Source of the DNA: Streptomyces aureocirculatus | GTDB lineage: Bacteria > Actinomycetota > Actinomycetes > Streptomycetales > Streptomycetaceae | Assembly: GCF_000720475.1 (NCBI RefSeq) | Contig: NZ_JOAP01000007.1 | Span: forward strand, 1-64,000 | Direction of reading: 5' to 3' | Length of the DNA stretch: 64,000 nt | In this document: positions 18,962 to 26,603 of the stretch, piece after piece | Position numbering within the stretch: the stretch's first letter is position 1 | Layout of the letters: each line of letters begins with the position of its first letter | The notes under the pieces: model-generated | The model's input: only the letters and a program-made list of their open reading frames with translations | Database searches by the model: none | Told to the model about the DNA's origin: nothing | Made by a program: the position numbers and the translations under genes

Positions 18962-19070
18962 GCGTCCTCCCTTTCGGCGGTTGCAGTCTGGGACGCCGAG
19001 GTCACGCGGAGGGTTGCCCGCCGCCCGGGACGACACGCCGTCCCCGCTGCGGCTGCACCGGGAAAGCGCA

Positions 19071-20021
19071 TCACGTACGCCTCCTGGCGGTCCCCCGGGA
19101 GACGCTGCGCGCGTCGAGCCCGGACAGACCGCGCACGGCGACGTACGCCTTCTCGCGTCCCGGCAGTGAGACGCGGCCCCGCAGGACCGCCTCCGGTTCT
19201 CTCTCGATGCGGTCGAGCAGCCGGCGGTAGATGCCCGCCATCGCCGCCACACAGGCGCCGCTGCGCCGGTCGAGCATCGGCAGGAGGCGGTAGCCCTCGG
19301 CGAACAGGGCCCGCGCGCGGCGGACTTCGAAGTGCACAAGCCCCGCGAAGTCCGATCCGGCCGGTGGCTCCGGCCTGGAGAACCCGTCGGCGCAGCCGAA
19401 CTTGGCGAGGTCGTCGGCGGGGAGGTAGGTACGGCCCTCCAGGGCGTCCTCGCGAACGTCACGGAGGATGTTGGTGAGTTGCAGCGCGAGCCCGAGCGTG
19501 TCCGCGTACTCCGGGGCGCGCTCCGCGTTCGGCGCGCCCGGTGCGGTGCCGAAGACGCCGAGGGAGAGCCGCCCGATGGCACCGGCCACACAGCGGCAGT
19601 AACCCTTCAGGTCCTCCCAGGTCTCGTACGTCTCGCCGCGCACGTCCATCAGGACGCCGTCGATCAGCTCGTCGAGGCCGCCGAGCGGGATGGGGAAGTG
19701 CCCGGCCGCATGGCTGAGCGCCACCGCGACGGGGTCGGTGTCGTCCTCCGCCACGCCGCCGTCGCGCACCCGGGTCAGCAGGGCCCGGGTGTCATCGAGC
19801 CGCGCCTGCTTCACCTCCGGCGCGAGGGTGCCGTCGCCGATGTCGTCCACGCGCCGGGAGAACGCGTAGAGCGCGGACATCGCCCGCCGCTTGGGCGTCG
19901 GCAGCAGCCTGATGCCGTACGCGAAATTGCGTGCCTGCTGCCCCGTGACGGTCTCGCAATAGCTGTATGCGGCGAGTACCGGCGCGGACACGCGAGGTTC
20001 TGACTCCACGGTCCGGCTCAC
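19071..20021 (-). CDS. hpnD: Presqualene diphosphate synthase HpnD
   Basis: Condenses two farnesyl diphosphates to presqualene diphosphate. GTG 20021 overlaps the hpnC stop by four bases (GTGA). The 316-residue squalene/phytoene synthase fold has both magnesium-binding Asp blocks: RRVDDIGDG (59-64) and ILRDVRED (188-192), plus the TYLPADDL continuation and the FARYG-like RNFAYGIRLLP opening. It is translationally coupled to hpnC. HpnC and HpnD are paralogues; the assignment follows the usual C-then-D order and the better match of this copy to classic PSPP synthases. Confidence 0.93.
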   Translation of the reverse strand: MSRTVESEPRVSAPVLAAYSYCETVTGQQARNFAYGIRLLPTPKRRAMSALYAFSRRVDDIGDGTLAPEVKQARLDDTRALLTRVRDGGVAEDDTDPVAVALSHAAGHFPIPLGGLDELIDGVLMDVRGETYETWEDLKGYCRCVAGAIGRLSLGVFGTAPGAPNAERAPEYADTLGLALQLTNILRDVREDALEGRTYLPADDLAKFGCADGFSRPEPPAGSDFAGLVHFEVRRARALFAEGYRLLPMLDRRSGACVAAMAGIYRRLLDRIEREPEAVLRGRVSLPGREKAYVAVRGLSGLDARSVSRGTARRRT

Positions 20022-20920
20022 CCCTCTCCTCGCAGAACCGCTCCCACCTCGCGCAGCAAACGGGGCTTCGTGGGTTTCGGCGGCCTCAAAATTACGTCGT
20101 ACCCGGCGGCGGCGATCGCCGCGACGGTCGCCCTTCCCCCTGCCACGAACCCGGCGAGCAGCAGCTTCAGCCTGCCGTGGACGCTACCCACGAGGGGGGT
20201 GCCTTCATTCAGGAGGCGGTGGGCGCGTTCCGCTTCATATGCAACCAGTGCGCGCACCGATGCGCCTGCTGTGGGTACGGCCAGGTCCCGTTCCTGAACG
20301 TGGAACCGCCGCATGTCCTCGGCCGGGAGATAGACGCGGTCGCGTGCCAGGTCCTCGCGCACGTCCTGGAGGTGCTCCACGATCTGCAGCGCGGTGCACA
20401 CCGAGTCCGACAGGCGGACGCGCTCGGGGGTCGCGGTGCCGGTGATGGCGAGGACCAGGCGGCCCACGGGGTTCGCGGACAGCTCGCAGTAGGCCACCAG
20501 GTCGTCGAAGGTCTCGTACCGCTTGACGAGCTGGTCCTGGCGGTTGGCGGCGATCAGGCCGAGGAAGGGCTCGGGCGTCAGAGCGCGTCGGCGCACGGTG
20601 GGCACCAGGGCCTGAAGGAGCGGGTGGCCGGGGTCCTGACCCGCGGTGAAGACCTTCCGCAGATCGGCCTCGAAGGCGTCGAGGAGGGTGAGCGGGTCAC
20701 CGGCGGCGGCCGGGTCGGCGCCGAGGTAGCGGGCGTGTGCGGCGCTGCGGTCCAGGTCGCCGTCGCCGATGTCGTCGACCAGACGGGCGTAGCCGTACAC
20801 GGCCATGAGGTCCTCGCGCCAGGCGCGCGGGAGGAAGAACGGGGCCACGGGAAAGTTCTCGTCCGCGGCTTTGTCGAGGACGGCGGACGCATCGCGGAGC
20901 CGGAGATCGTCCGTAGCCAT
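20018..20920 (-). CDS. hpnC: Hydroxysqualene synthase HpnC
   Basis: Second member of the squalene-synthase pair; converts presqualene diphosphate to hydroxysqualene. I use ATG 20920, with GGGAG eleven bases upstream; GTG 20929 is in frame but only two bases from that site. The 300-residue protein carries the Asp blocks LVDDIGDGD (49-55) and LQDVRED (186-190), and the ENFPVAPFFLPRAWREDL N-terminus typical of HpnC. It is the first gene of the operon running to 8913; the promoter must lie in 20921-21160. Confidence 0.93.
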   Translation of the reverse strand: MATDDLRLRDASAVLDKAADENFPVAPFFLPRAWREDLMAVYGYARLVDDIGDGDLDRSAAHARYLGADPAAAGDPLTLLDAFEADLRKVFTAGQDPGHPLLQALVPTVRRRALTPEPFLGLIAANRQDQLVKRYETFDDLVAYCELSANPVGRLVLAITGTATPERVRLSDSVCTALQIVEHLQDVREDLARDRVYLPAEDMRRFHVQERDLAVPTAGASVRALVAYEAERAHRLLNEGTPLVGSVHGRLKLLLAGFVAGGRATVAAIAAAGYDVILRPPKPTKPRLLREVGAVLRGEG

Positions 20921-21180
20921 TGCCGTCACATCTCCCGTTCTACACTGCCGACCTAAAACATCCTATTTCGGACACGCCGCCCTGCCCCCGCCCGGCGGAC
21001 GATGCCCTGTGCCCCGGTGCCGCGCGAAATCGCCCCACTTGCCGCTATTCAGCACCGGTACAGCTTACGTTGTACAACGCGCGCCGAGTCGTCGGGGTGT
21101 TTCGCGCATCACAACAACGCACCGATTGGCTTCAATCTTCCCCGAACTCCCGTGACGTGTGGGGCTTTTGATGTCCGGAA
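20921..21180 (-). promoter_or_regulatory. Upstream region of the hopanoid operon
   Basis: About 260 gene-free bases between the terminator of the ABC operon and hpnC. The stretch is locally AT-richer than its surroundings (minus-strand AAATAGGATGTTTTAGG near 20950-20966), where the promoter is most likely; TAGGAT is a -10 candidate but I cannot fix a -35. A perfect 12-bp palindrome CGTTGTACAACG (21068-21079) could be an operator, and GATTG-gctt-CAATC lies near 21122-21135. No ORF here has a ribosome site. Confidence 0.45.
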
Positions 21181-21226
21181 ACGGAGCAGGGCCCCGCCGG
21201 GGCGTCCCGGCGGGGCCCTGCTCCGT
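21181..21226 (-). terminator. Strong hairpin terminator of the ABC/CDP-polyol operon
   Basis: A perfect 21-bp inverted repeat with a 4-base loop (arms 21181-21201 and 21206-21226, stem core GGAGCAGGGCCCCGCC). It lies about 85 bases after the ABC ATPase stop and upstream of the hopanoid operon, so it separates the two transcription units. Confidence 0.85.
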
Positions 21227-21260
21227 CCGGCCGTGGCGGGCGTACCGCCATCCGGCTGCC

Positions 21261-21326
21261 TACCGGTGAACGGCTGCTTACCGGTGAACGGCTCCCTACC
21301 GCTGAACGGCTACCTACCGGTGAACT
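21261..21326. repeat. 18-bp tandem repeat at the 3' end of the ABC ATPase gene
   Basis: Three and a half imperfect copies of TACCGGTGAACGGCTNCY (21261, 21279, 21297, 21315). The last copy overlaps the final codons (FTGR) and stop of the ATPase gene. In that gene's frame the copies beyond the stop read PFSGRE, PFTGKQ and PFTGRQ, i.e. the repeat keeps the coding phase past the TAG. Confidence 0.85.
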
Positions 21327-22104
21327 TCTCGTACTCCTTGATGACCTCGTCGGTCGGCCCGTCCATCCGCAGCTCGCCGCGCTCCAGCCAGAGCACACGG
21401 TCGCAGGTGTCACGGATCGACTTGTTGTTGTGGCTGACCAGGAAGACCGTGCCGGCCTCCTTGCGCAGCTCACGGATGCGGGCCTCGGAACGCTTCTGGA
21501 ACTTGCGGTCGCCGGTGGCGAGCGCCTCGTCGATCATCAGCACATCGTGGTCCTTGGCGGCCGCGATGGAGAACCGCAGGCGGGCGGCCATGCCGGAGGA
21601 GTAGGTGCGCATCGGCAGGGTGATGAAGTCACCCTTCTCGTTGATCCCGGAGAAGTCGACGATGTCCTGGTAGCGGGCCCTGATCTGCTCCCGGCTCATG
21701 CCCATGGCGAGCCCGCCGAGGATCACGTTGCGCTCACCGGTCAGGTCGTTCATCAGGGCCGCGTTGACACCGAGCAGCGAGGGCTGGCCGTCGGTGTAGA
21801 CCTTGCCCCGCTCGGCGGGGAGCAGGCCCGCGATGGCCCGCAGGAGCGTGGACTTGCCGGAGCCGTTCGAACCGATCAGGCCGATCGCCTCGCCGCGGTA
21901 GGACGTGAAGCTGACCCCGCGCACCGCGTGCACCTTGCGGACGCCGCGCTCCTCGCCGCCCCGCAGGATGCGGCTCAGGGCGGAGGTGGCGCTGCCCTTG
22001 CCCGTCTTCGCGCCGTTCACGCGGTAGACGATGTGCAGCTCGTCCGCGATGACCGTGGGGACGTGCGTCCGGTCGCCGGTCCCCGCGTTCTTGTCGTCAG
22101 CCAC
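21310..22104 (-). CDS. ABC transporter ATPase, polysaccharide/teichoic-acid export type (TagH-like)
   Basis: Nucleotide-binding half of an ABC-2 exporter for a lipid-linked glycopolymer. The 264 residues contain the long N-terminal leader typical of TagH/RfbE (FGLRGEE-like GGEERGVRKVHAVRGVSF), Walker A GSNGSGKST, the polysaccharide-family signature YSSGMAARL and Walker B VLMIDEAL followed by ATGD and VSHNNKSI. It overlaps the permease gene by eight bases. The stop TAG at 21310 cuts into an in-phase tandem repeat (see 21261-21326). No carbohydrate-binding C-terminal domain is present, so export is unlikely to depend on cap recognition. Confidence 0.93.
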   Translation of the reverse strand: MADDKNAGTGDRTHVPTVIADELHIVYRVNGAKTGKGSATSALSRILRGGEERGVRKVHAVRGVSFTSYRGEAIGLIGSNGSGKSTLLRAIAGLLPAERGKVYTDGQPSLLGVNAALMNDLTGERNVILGGLAMGMSREQIRARYQDIVDFSGINEKGDFITLPMRTYSSGMAARLRFSIAAAKDHDVLMIDEALATGDRKFQKRSEARIRELRKEAGTVFLVSHNNKSIRDTCDRVLWLERGELRMDGPTDEVIKEYEKFTGR

Positions 22105-23026
22105 GGCCGTACCTCTCCTCCGCCTTCCAGAAGTACACGAAACCGCCCGCCGCCACGAGCAGGGCCCAGCCCGCCGCGACCGCCCAGACGTGCGGCGGCA
22201 GGTTCTCGGAGCCGTAGCCGTCGATGAGCGCGAAGCGCATCAGGTCCATGTAGATGGCGGCCGGGTTCCACTGCAGGATGTCCCCGATCCACGCCGGGTG
22301 GTCCTTGAGCATCACCGGGATGGAGAACATCACGCCGGACGCGTACATCCAGGTGCGCATCACGAACGGCATGAGCTGGGCGAGGTCCGGGGTCTTGCTG
22401 CCGAGCCGCGCCATGACGAGCGCGAGGCCGGTGTTGAAGAGGAACTGCAGGGCGAGCACCGGCGGGATGAGGAGCCACGACAGGCGCGGGTAGCTGCCGA
22501 AGCCGACCGCCACCACGAACAGCACGATCATCGAGAAGAGCAACTGCTGGAGCTGCTGGAGCGAGAAGGAGACGGGCAGCGAGGCGCGCGGGAAGTGCAG
22601 CGCGCGCACCAGGCCGAGGTTGCCCGAGATGGCCCGCACACCCGCCATCACCGAGCTCTGGGTGAAGGTGAAGACGAAGACACCGGTGACCAGGAACGGG
22701 ATGTAGACCTCACGGGACATGCCCCGGTCGGCCTTGAGGATCAGGCCGAAGATGAGGAAGTAGACGAGCGCGTTGAGCAGCGGCGTCGCCACCTGCCAGA
22801 GCTGGCCGAGCTTGGCCTGGCTGTACTGGGCGGTGAGCTTGGCCTGGGAGAAGGCGAGGATGAAGTGGCGCCGGCCCCAGAGCTGGCTGACGTACTCGAA
22901 AAGACCGGGACGGGCGCCGCTGACGGACAGGCCGTACTTGGCCGCGAGCTCCGCGGGGGGCAGCCCGTCGTCGGGCGACGGTGGCGCGGTCACCGCGACT
23001 CCACCGTCCTGCGTTGTCTCACTCAC
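22097..23026 (-). CDS. ABC-2 type permease for polymer export (TagG-like)
   Basis: Membrane half of the exporter, 309 residues. The cytosolic N-terminus ends in SQLWGRRHFILAFSQAKLTAQYSQAKLGQLWQV, the amphipathic gate-helix block seen in TagG/Wzm proteins. Six hydrophobic helices follow, e.g. LLNALVYFLIFGLIL, IPFLVTGVFVFTF, LFSMIVLFVVAV and the last VWAVAAGWALLVAAGG. PKSWLLIPP-like LSWLLIPPVLALQF lies mid-protein. It lies 95 bases after the GT2 gene and is coupled to the ATPase. Together they probably flip a lipid-linked product of the enzymes encoded upstream. Confidence 0.92.
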   Translation of the reverse strand: MSETTQDGGVAVTAPPSPDDGLPPAELAAKYGLSVSGARPGLFEYVSQLWGRRHFILAFSQAKLTAQYSQAKLGQLWQVATPLLNALVYFLIFGLILKADRGMSREVYIPFLVTGVFVFTFTQSSVMAGVRAISGNLGLVRALHFPRASLPVSFSLQQLQQLLFSMIVLFVVAVGFGSYPRLSWLLIPPVLALQFLFNTGLALVMARLGSKTPDLAQLMPFVMRTWMYASGVMFSIPVMLKDHPAWIGDILQWNPAAIYMDLMRFALIDGYGSENLPPHVWAVAAGWALLVAAGGFVYFWKAEERYGRG

Positions 23027-23121
23027 GAGGGGAAACTTTCGTCTTCAGATGCGCGGCCGGTCGGGCGTAGGCGAGGGCCAGGGACCGGGATACGGCCCGA
23101 ATGTTCTCAGACCCGAGCTTG

Positions 23122-24051
23122 TCAGATGACAGGAGGTCGGCCCAGTCGTGTCAGGCGCCACACCGTACGCCACTTCATGGGACGGCGGGGTCCGCACGGG
23201 CTGGTCCAACCCTCCTTGAAGCCGCCGAACCAGGCCTTGAGCGCGGGCCGCGAGGGGCGCCGGGCGAGGGTGAGCAGGAGCCATACGCCGAGGTAGACCG
23301 GCATCAGGGCGGCGGGCAGGTTGCGGCGGGCCAGCCAGACGCGGTTGCGGGCCACCATGCGGTGGTAGACGGCGTGCCGCGAGGGGGCCGTGGTGGGGTG
23401 GAAGAGCACCATGTCGGCGCGGTAGTCGATCATCCAGCCCGCGTCCAGGGCGCGCCAGGCGAGGTCGGTCTCCTCGTGCGCGTAGAAGAAGGCGTCGGGC
23501 AGGCCGCCGACCTCCTCGATGACCTTGGCGCGGACGGCGTTGGCGCCGCCGAGGAAGGTCGTCACGCGTGAGGACCGCATCGGGTCGGAGGCGCGCAGGC
23601 GCGGGACGTGGCGGCGCTGGGTGACGCCGGTGTCGGGGTCGGCGATGCGGAAGGAGATGATCCCGAGCTCCGGGTCCGCCGCGAAGGCCTCGCGGCACCG
23701 TTGCGCGGTGTCCGTGTGGGCGAGCAGCCCGTCGTCGTCGAGGAAGAGCAGGATGTCCACGCCGGTGCCGTCGGCGGCGCCGGGTACGAAGGCCTCGATG
23801 CCCGCGTTGCGGCCACCGGGGATGCCCAGGTTCTCGGGCAGCTCTATGGTGCGCACGCCCTCGGGGACGTCGGGCACGGGGGCGCCGTTGCCGACGACGA
23901 CCACCTCGATCCGGTCGCCTTCCTGCTTGGCGACCGAGTCGAGGAGGGCGCGCAGCTCCTGCGGGCGGTTGCCCATGGTGATGACGACCGCGCCGATCTT
24001 CAGCGGCGCGGCCGCCCTCTCCGGTGTGCCGGACGGACTCGGCGTACTCAC
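23122..24051 (-). CDS. Family 2 glycosyltransferase
   Basis: Inverting glycosyltransferase of 309 residues. GTG 24051 overlaps the stop of the upstream phosphotransferase gene by four bases (GTGA). GT-A fold blocks: IGAVVITMGNRPQELRALL, GIPGGRNAGI for nucleotide binding, the metal motif LLFLDDDGLL, then GGANAVRAKVIEEVGG and the acceptor/catalytic FFYAHEETDLAWRAL. A hydrophobic stretch near residue 260 (LPAALMPVYLGVWLLLTLA) suggests membrane attachment, as in GT2 enzymes acting on lipid-linked acceptors. The sugar donor cannot be read; galE next door (28684) makes UDP-galactose a reasonable guess. Confidence 0.9.
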   Translation of the reverse strand: MSTPSPSGTPERAAAPLKIGAVVITMGNRPQELRALLDSVAKQEGDRIEVVVVGNGAPVPDVPEGVRTIELPENLGIPGGRNAGIEAFVPGAADGTGVDILLFLDDDGLLAHTDTAQRCREAFAADPELGIISFRIADPDTGVTQRRHVPRLRASDPMRSSRVTTFLGGANAVRAKVIEEVGGLPDAFFYAHEETDLAWRALDAGWMIDYRADMVLFHPTTAPSRHAVYHRMVARNRVWLARRNLPAALMPVYLGVWLLLTLARRPSRPALKAWFGGFKEGWTSPCGPRRPMKWRTVWRLTRLGRPPVI

Positions 24052-24836
24052 TTCAGCCTGCTCGACACGAGGATGGACACGAGGTGGAGCAGGGTCTGAA
24101 GGAGCGCGATGCCCGCGAGGACGGCGACCCCGAGCCGGGAGAAGAACAGGTCGCCCCTGGCCGAGTCCACGATCGCGAGGACCAGGATGAGCAGCGACGC
24201 CTCGATGCCGAGGATGAGGCGGTGGAACTTCAGCGCGGCGGCGGCCTTGCGGGCGAGCGCCATGCCGGCGGCGCGCGGCTCGGACGCCGACTCCTTGACG
24301 GGGGCCAGGCCCTGCTGGTGGCGGGCGACGCCGACCAGGTCGGTCTCGGCCTTGATCAGGATGGCGCCGAGGGCGGCGAGGGTGCCGAGGAAGGCCCACA
24401 GCCACTCCGGGCCTTCTGCGCGGCCCGAGCCCCACAGATCGGCGGCGCGCAGACCGAAGCCGACGAGGACCGCGGCGTCGCACAGATAGGCGCCGACCCG
24501 GTCCAGGTAGACGCCGCCGAGCGAGAACTGCTGACGCCAGCGGGCGATCTCGCCGTCGACGCAGTCGAGCAGCAGATAGAGCTGGACCGCGACGACGCCG
24601 AGGACGGCGCCCCAGATGCCCGGCACCAGGAGGGCCGGGGCCGCGAGGACGCCCGCGACGGTCATCAGGTAGGTGAGCTGATTGGGCGTGATCCTGGTGT
24701 TCACCAGGTAGCGGTCGCAGCGCAGCGAGATCTCGCGCATGTACAGGCGTCCCGCCCAGTGCTCACCGCTGCGCCGGTCCTTCACTCCCGCGGGGTGGAC
24801 GACGGGGCGGAGTTCAGCTACCGATGGCCTTGGCAT
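24048..24836 (-). CDS. CDP-alcohol phosphatidyltransferase-family membrane protein with an altered catalytic motif
   Basis: Integral membrane enzyme of 262 residues related to those moving an alcohol phosphate between CMP and an acceptor. The signature D-x2-DG-x2-AR-x8-G-x3-D-x3-D is seen as DCVDGEIAR (91-99), then G108 and D112 in GGVYLDRVGA; the final Asp, the proposed catalytic base, is Ala116. Several hydrophobic helices surround it (LTYLMTVAGVLAAPALLV, WGAVLGVVAVQLYLLL, LLILVLAIV). ATG 24836 overlaps the preceding dehydrogenase gene by 23 bases with no own SD, so translation is probably coupled. It sits in the same operon as a second, complete family member (26600). Confidence 0.88.
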   Translation of the reverse strand: MPRPSVAELRPVVHPAGVKDRRSGEHWAGRLYMREISLRCDRYLVNTRITPNQLTYLMTVAGVLAAPALLVPGIWGAVLGVVAVQLYLLLDCVDGEIARWRQQFSLGGVYLDRVGAYLCDAAVLVGFGLRAADLWGSGRAEGPEWLWAFLGTLAALGAILIKAETDLVGVARHQQGLAPVKESASEPRAAGMALARKAAAALKFHRLILGIEASLLILVLAIVDSARGDLFFSRLGVAVLAGIALLQTLLHLVSILVSSRLK

Positions 24837-25878
24837 AGTCGGCGTATGCGTCCTTGATCTGGTCGGTGTTCAGATTGAGGTGCTCGAGGATCGTGTAGCG
24901 GCCCGGCCGGGTCTGCGGGGCGTACGCGACGACCTGGACGAACTCGTCCACGGTGAAGCCGATCTCCTCCGGGAGCACGGGCAGGCCGTGGCGGCGCAGG
25001 ACCTCGGCCATGTACGCCGACTCCTCGCGGGCGCCGCGCAGGTGCATGGCGAAGGCGGCACCGAGGCCGCACTGCTCGCCGTGGCTGGCCGCGCGCTTGG
25101 GGAAGAGCAGGTCGAAGGCGTGGTTGATCTCGTGGCAGGCGCCCGACGCCGGGCGGGAGTCGCCCGAGATGGACATCGCGATGCCGGTGAGGACCAGGCC
25201 CTCGGCGAGCACTTGGAGGAAGGCGTCGTCGCCGACGCCGCCGGGGTGGCGCAGGACCGCCTCGCCGGCCTGGCGCGCCATCGCGGCGGCGAGTCCGTCG
25301 ATGTCCTCGCCGCGCTCGCGGGCGGCGAGCTCCCAGTCGCGGATCGCGGAGATGTTGGAAAGCGCGTCGCCGATGCCGGAGCGTACGAAGCGGACCGGGG
25401 CCTCACGGATGACGTCGAGGTCGATGACGACCGCGATCGGGTTCGGCACGCCGTACGAGCCGCGGCCCGCGTCGTTGTCGAGGGTGGCGACCGGCGAGCA
25501 CAGGCCGTCGTGCGAGAGGTTCGTGGCGACGGCGACGAGCGGCAGGCCGACGCGCGCCGCGGCGTACTTGGCACAGTCGATGATCTTGCCGCCGCCGAGG
25601 CCCACGACCGCGTCGTAGCGGCCCTTCTTCATGGCGTCGGCGAGCTTGATGGCGTCGTCGAGCGTGCCGCCGCCCACCTCGAACCACTCGGCGCCGGACA
25701 GCGAGGGCGAGAGCCGCTCGCGCAGGACCGCGCCGGAGCCGCCGCTGATGGCGATCGCGAGCTTGCCGGCCGACGAGCAGATCCGCTGGTCGGCGAGGAC
25801 CCCGGCCAGGTCGTTCAACGCCCCCGGCCGGATGTCCACGACGACCGGCGAGGGGATGAGCCTCGTCAGTACAGGCAC
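24814..25878 (-). CDS. Glycerol-1-phosphate dehydrogenase-like (AraM/EgsA branch of iron-containing alcohol dehydrogenases)
   Basis: NAD(P)-dependent polyol-phosphate dehydrogenase, predicted 354 residues from GTG 25878 (GGGAGATCGC upstream, 13-base overlap with the nucleotidyltransferase). Blocks: VVGLGGGKIIDCAKY for the nucleotide, ATNLSHDGLCSPVATL for substrate/phosphate, and metal ligands in GACHEINHAFDLLFP and SHGEQCGLGAAF. This layout matches archaeal G1P dehydrogenase and Bacillus AraM more than dehydroquinate synthase. In context it probably makes a polyol phosphate (glycerol 1-phosphate or similar) that the cytidylyl/uridylyl-transferase activates. Confidence 0.85.
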   Translation of the reverse strand: MPVLTRLIPSPVVVDIRPGALNDLAGVLADQRICSSAGKLAIAISGGSGAVLRERLSPSLSGAEWFEVGGGTLDDAIKLADAMKKGRYDAVVGLGGGKIIDCAKYAAARVGLPLVAVATNLSHDGLCSPVATLDNDAGRGSYGVPNPIAVVIDLDVIREAPVRFVRSGIGDALSNISAIRDWELAARERGEDIDGLAAAMARQAGEAVLRHPGGVGDDAFLQVLAEGLVLTGIAMSISGDSRPASGACHEINHAFDLLFPKRAASHGEQCGLGAAFAMHLRGAREESAYMAEVLRRHGLPVLPEEIGFTVDEFVQVVAYAPQTRPGRYTILEHLNLNTDQIKDAYADYAKAIGS

Positions 25879-26603
25879 GCGATCTCCCGCCCCTTGGCCA
25901 GGTCGTCGTGGTTGTCGATCTCGACCCACTTGACGTCGCCGATGGGGGCCACGTCGACCTTGAAGCCGCGGTTGACGAGCTCCTGGTAGCCGTCCTCGTA
26001 GTAGAGGTCGGGGTCGCGCTCGAAGGTGGTCTTCAGTGCGTCGGCGAGCTCGTCGGCGGCGGAGCCCTCGATGAGGGTGACGCCGATGTACTCACCGGTG
26101 GCCTCGGCGGGGTCCATCAGCTTGGTGATCTTCTGGACGCCCTGCTCGGCGTCGACGATGACCTTCATCTCCTCGTCGGCGAGCTGCTTCACCGTGTCGA
26201 GGGCGAGGATGATCTTCTGGCCGTTGCCGCGGGCGGCGAGCAGCGTCTTCTCGACGGAGACCGGGTGCACGGTGTCGCCGTTGGCGAGGATCACGTCGTG
26301 CTTGATGGCGTCACGCCCGCACCACAGGGAGTAGGCGTTGTTCCACTCCTCGGCCTTGTCGTTGTCGATGAGGGTCAGCTTGAGGCCGTACTTCGCCTCC
26401 AGGGCCGCCTTGCGCTCGTAGACGGCCTCCTTCTTGTACCCGACGATGATCGCGACCTCGGTGAGACCGATCTCGGCGAAGTTGCCGAGCGTCAGGTCGA
26501 GGATGGTGGTGTCGCCGTCGACGGGCACCAGGGCCTTGGGCAGGGTGTCCGTGTACGGACGCAGACGCCGTCCGGCGCCTGCCGCAAGGACGAGGCCGAT
26601 CAT
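25866..26603 (-). CDS. Sugar/polyol-phosphate nucleotidyltransferase
   Basis: GT-A-fold nucleotidyltransferase of 245 residues, similar in layout to phosphocholine and inositol-phosphate cytidylyltransferases. It opens with the NTP-binding loop LVLAAGAGRRLRPYTDTLPKALVPV; further blocks are IIVGYKKEAVYE, EEWNNAYSLWCGRD, ILANGDTVHP and the metal-binding end WVEIDNHDDLAKG. ATG 26603 overlaps the stop of the upstream gene by four bases (ATGA). Its stop lies inside the dehydrogenase gene, so the two are coupled. The nucleotide and alcohol are not readable from sequence; CTP is expected because two CDP-alcohol transferases share the operon. Confidence 0.88.
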   Translation of the reverse strand: MIGLVLAAGAGRRLRPYTDTLPKALVPVDGDTTILDLTLGNFAEIGLTEVAIIVGYKKEAVYERKAALEAKYGLKLTLIDNDKAEEWNNAYSLWCGRDAIKHDVILANGDTVHPVSVEKTLLAARGNGQKIILALDTVKQLADEEMKVIVDAEQGVQKITKLMDPAEATGEYIGVTLIEGSAADELADALKTTFERDPDLYYEDGYQELVNRGFKVDVAPIGDVKWVEIDNHDDLAKGREIACLY

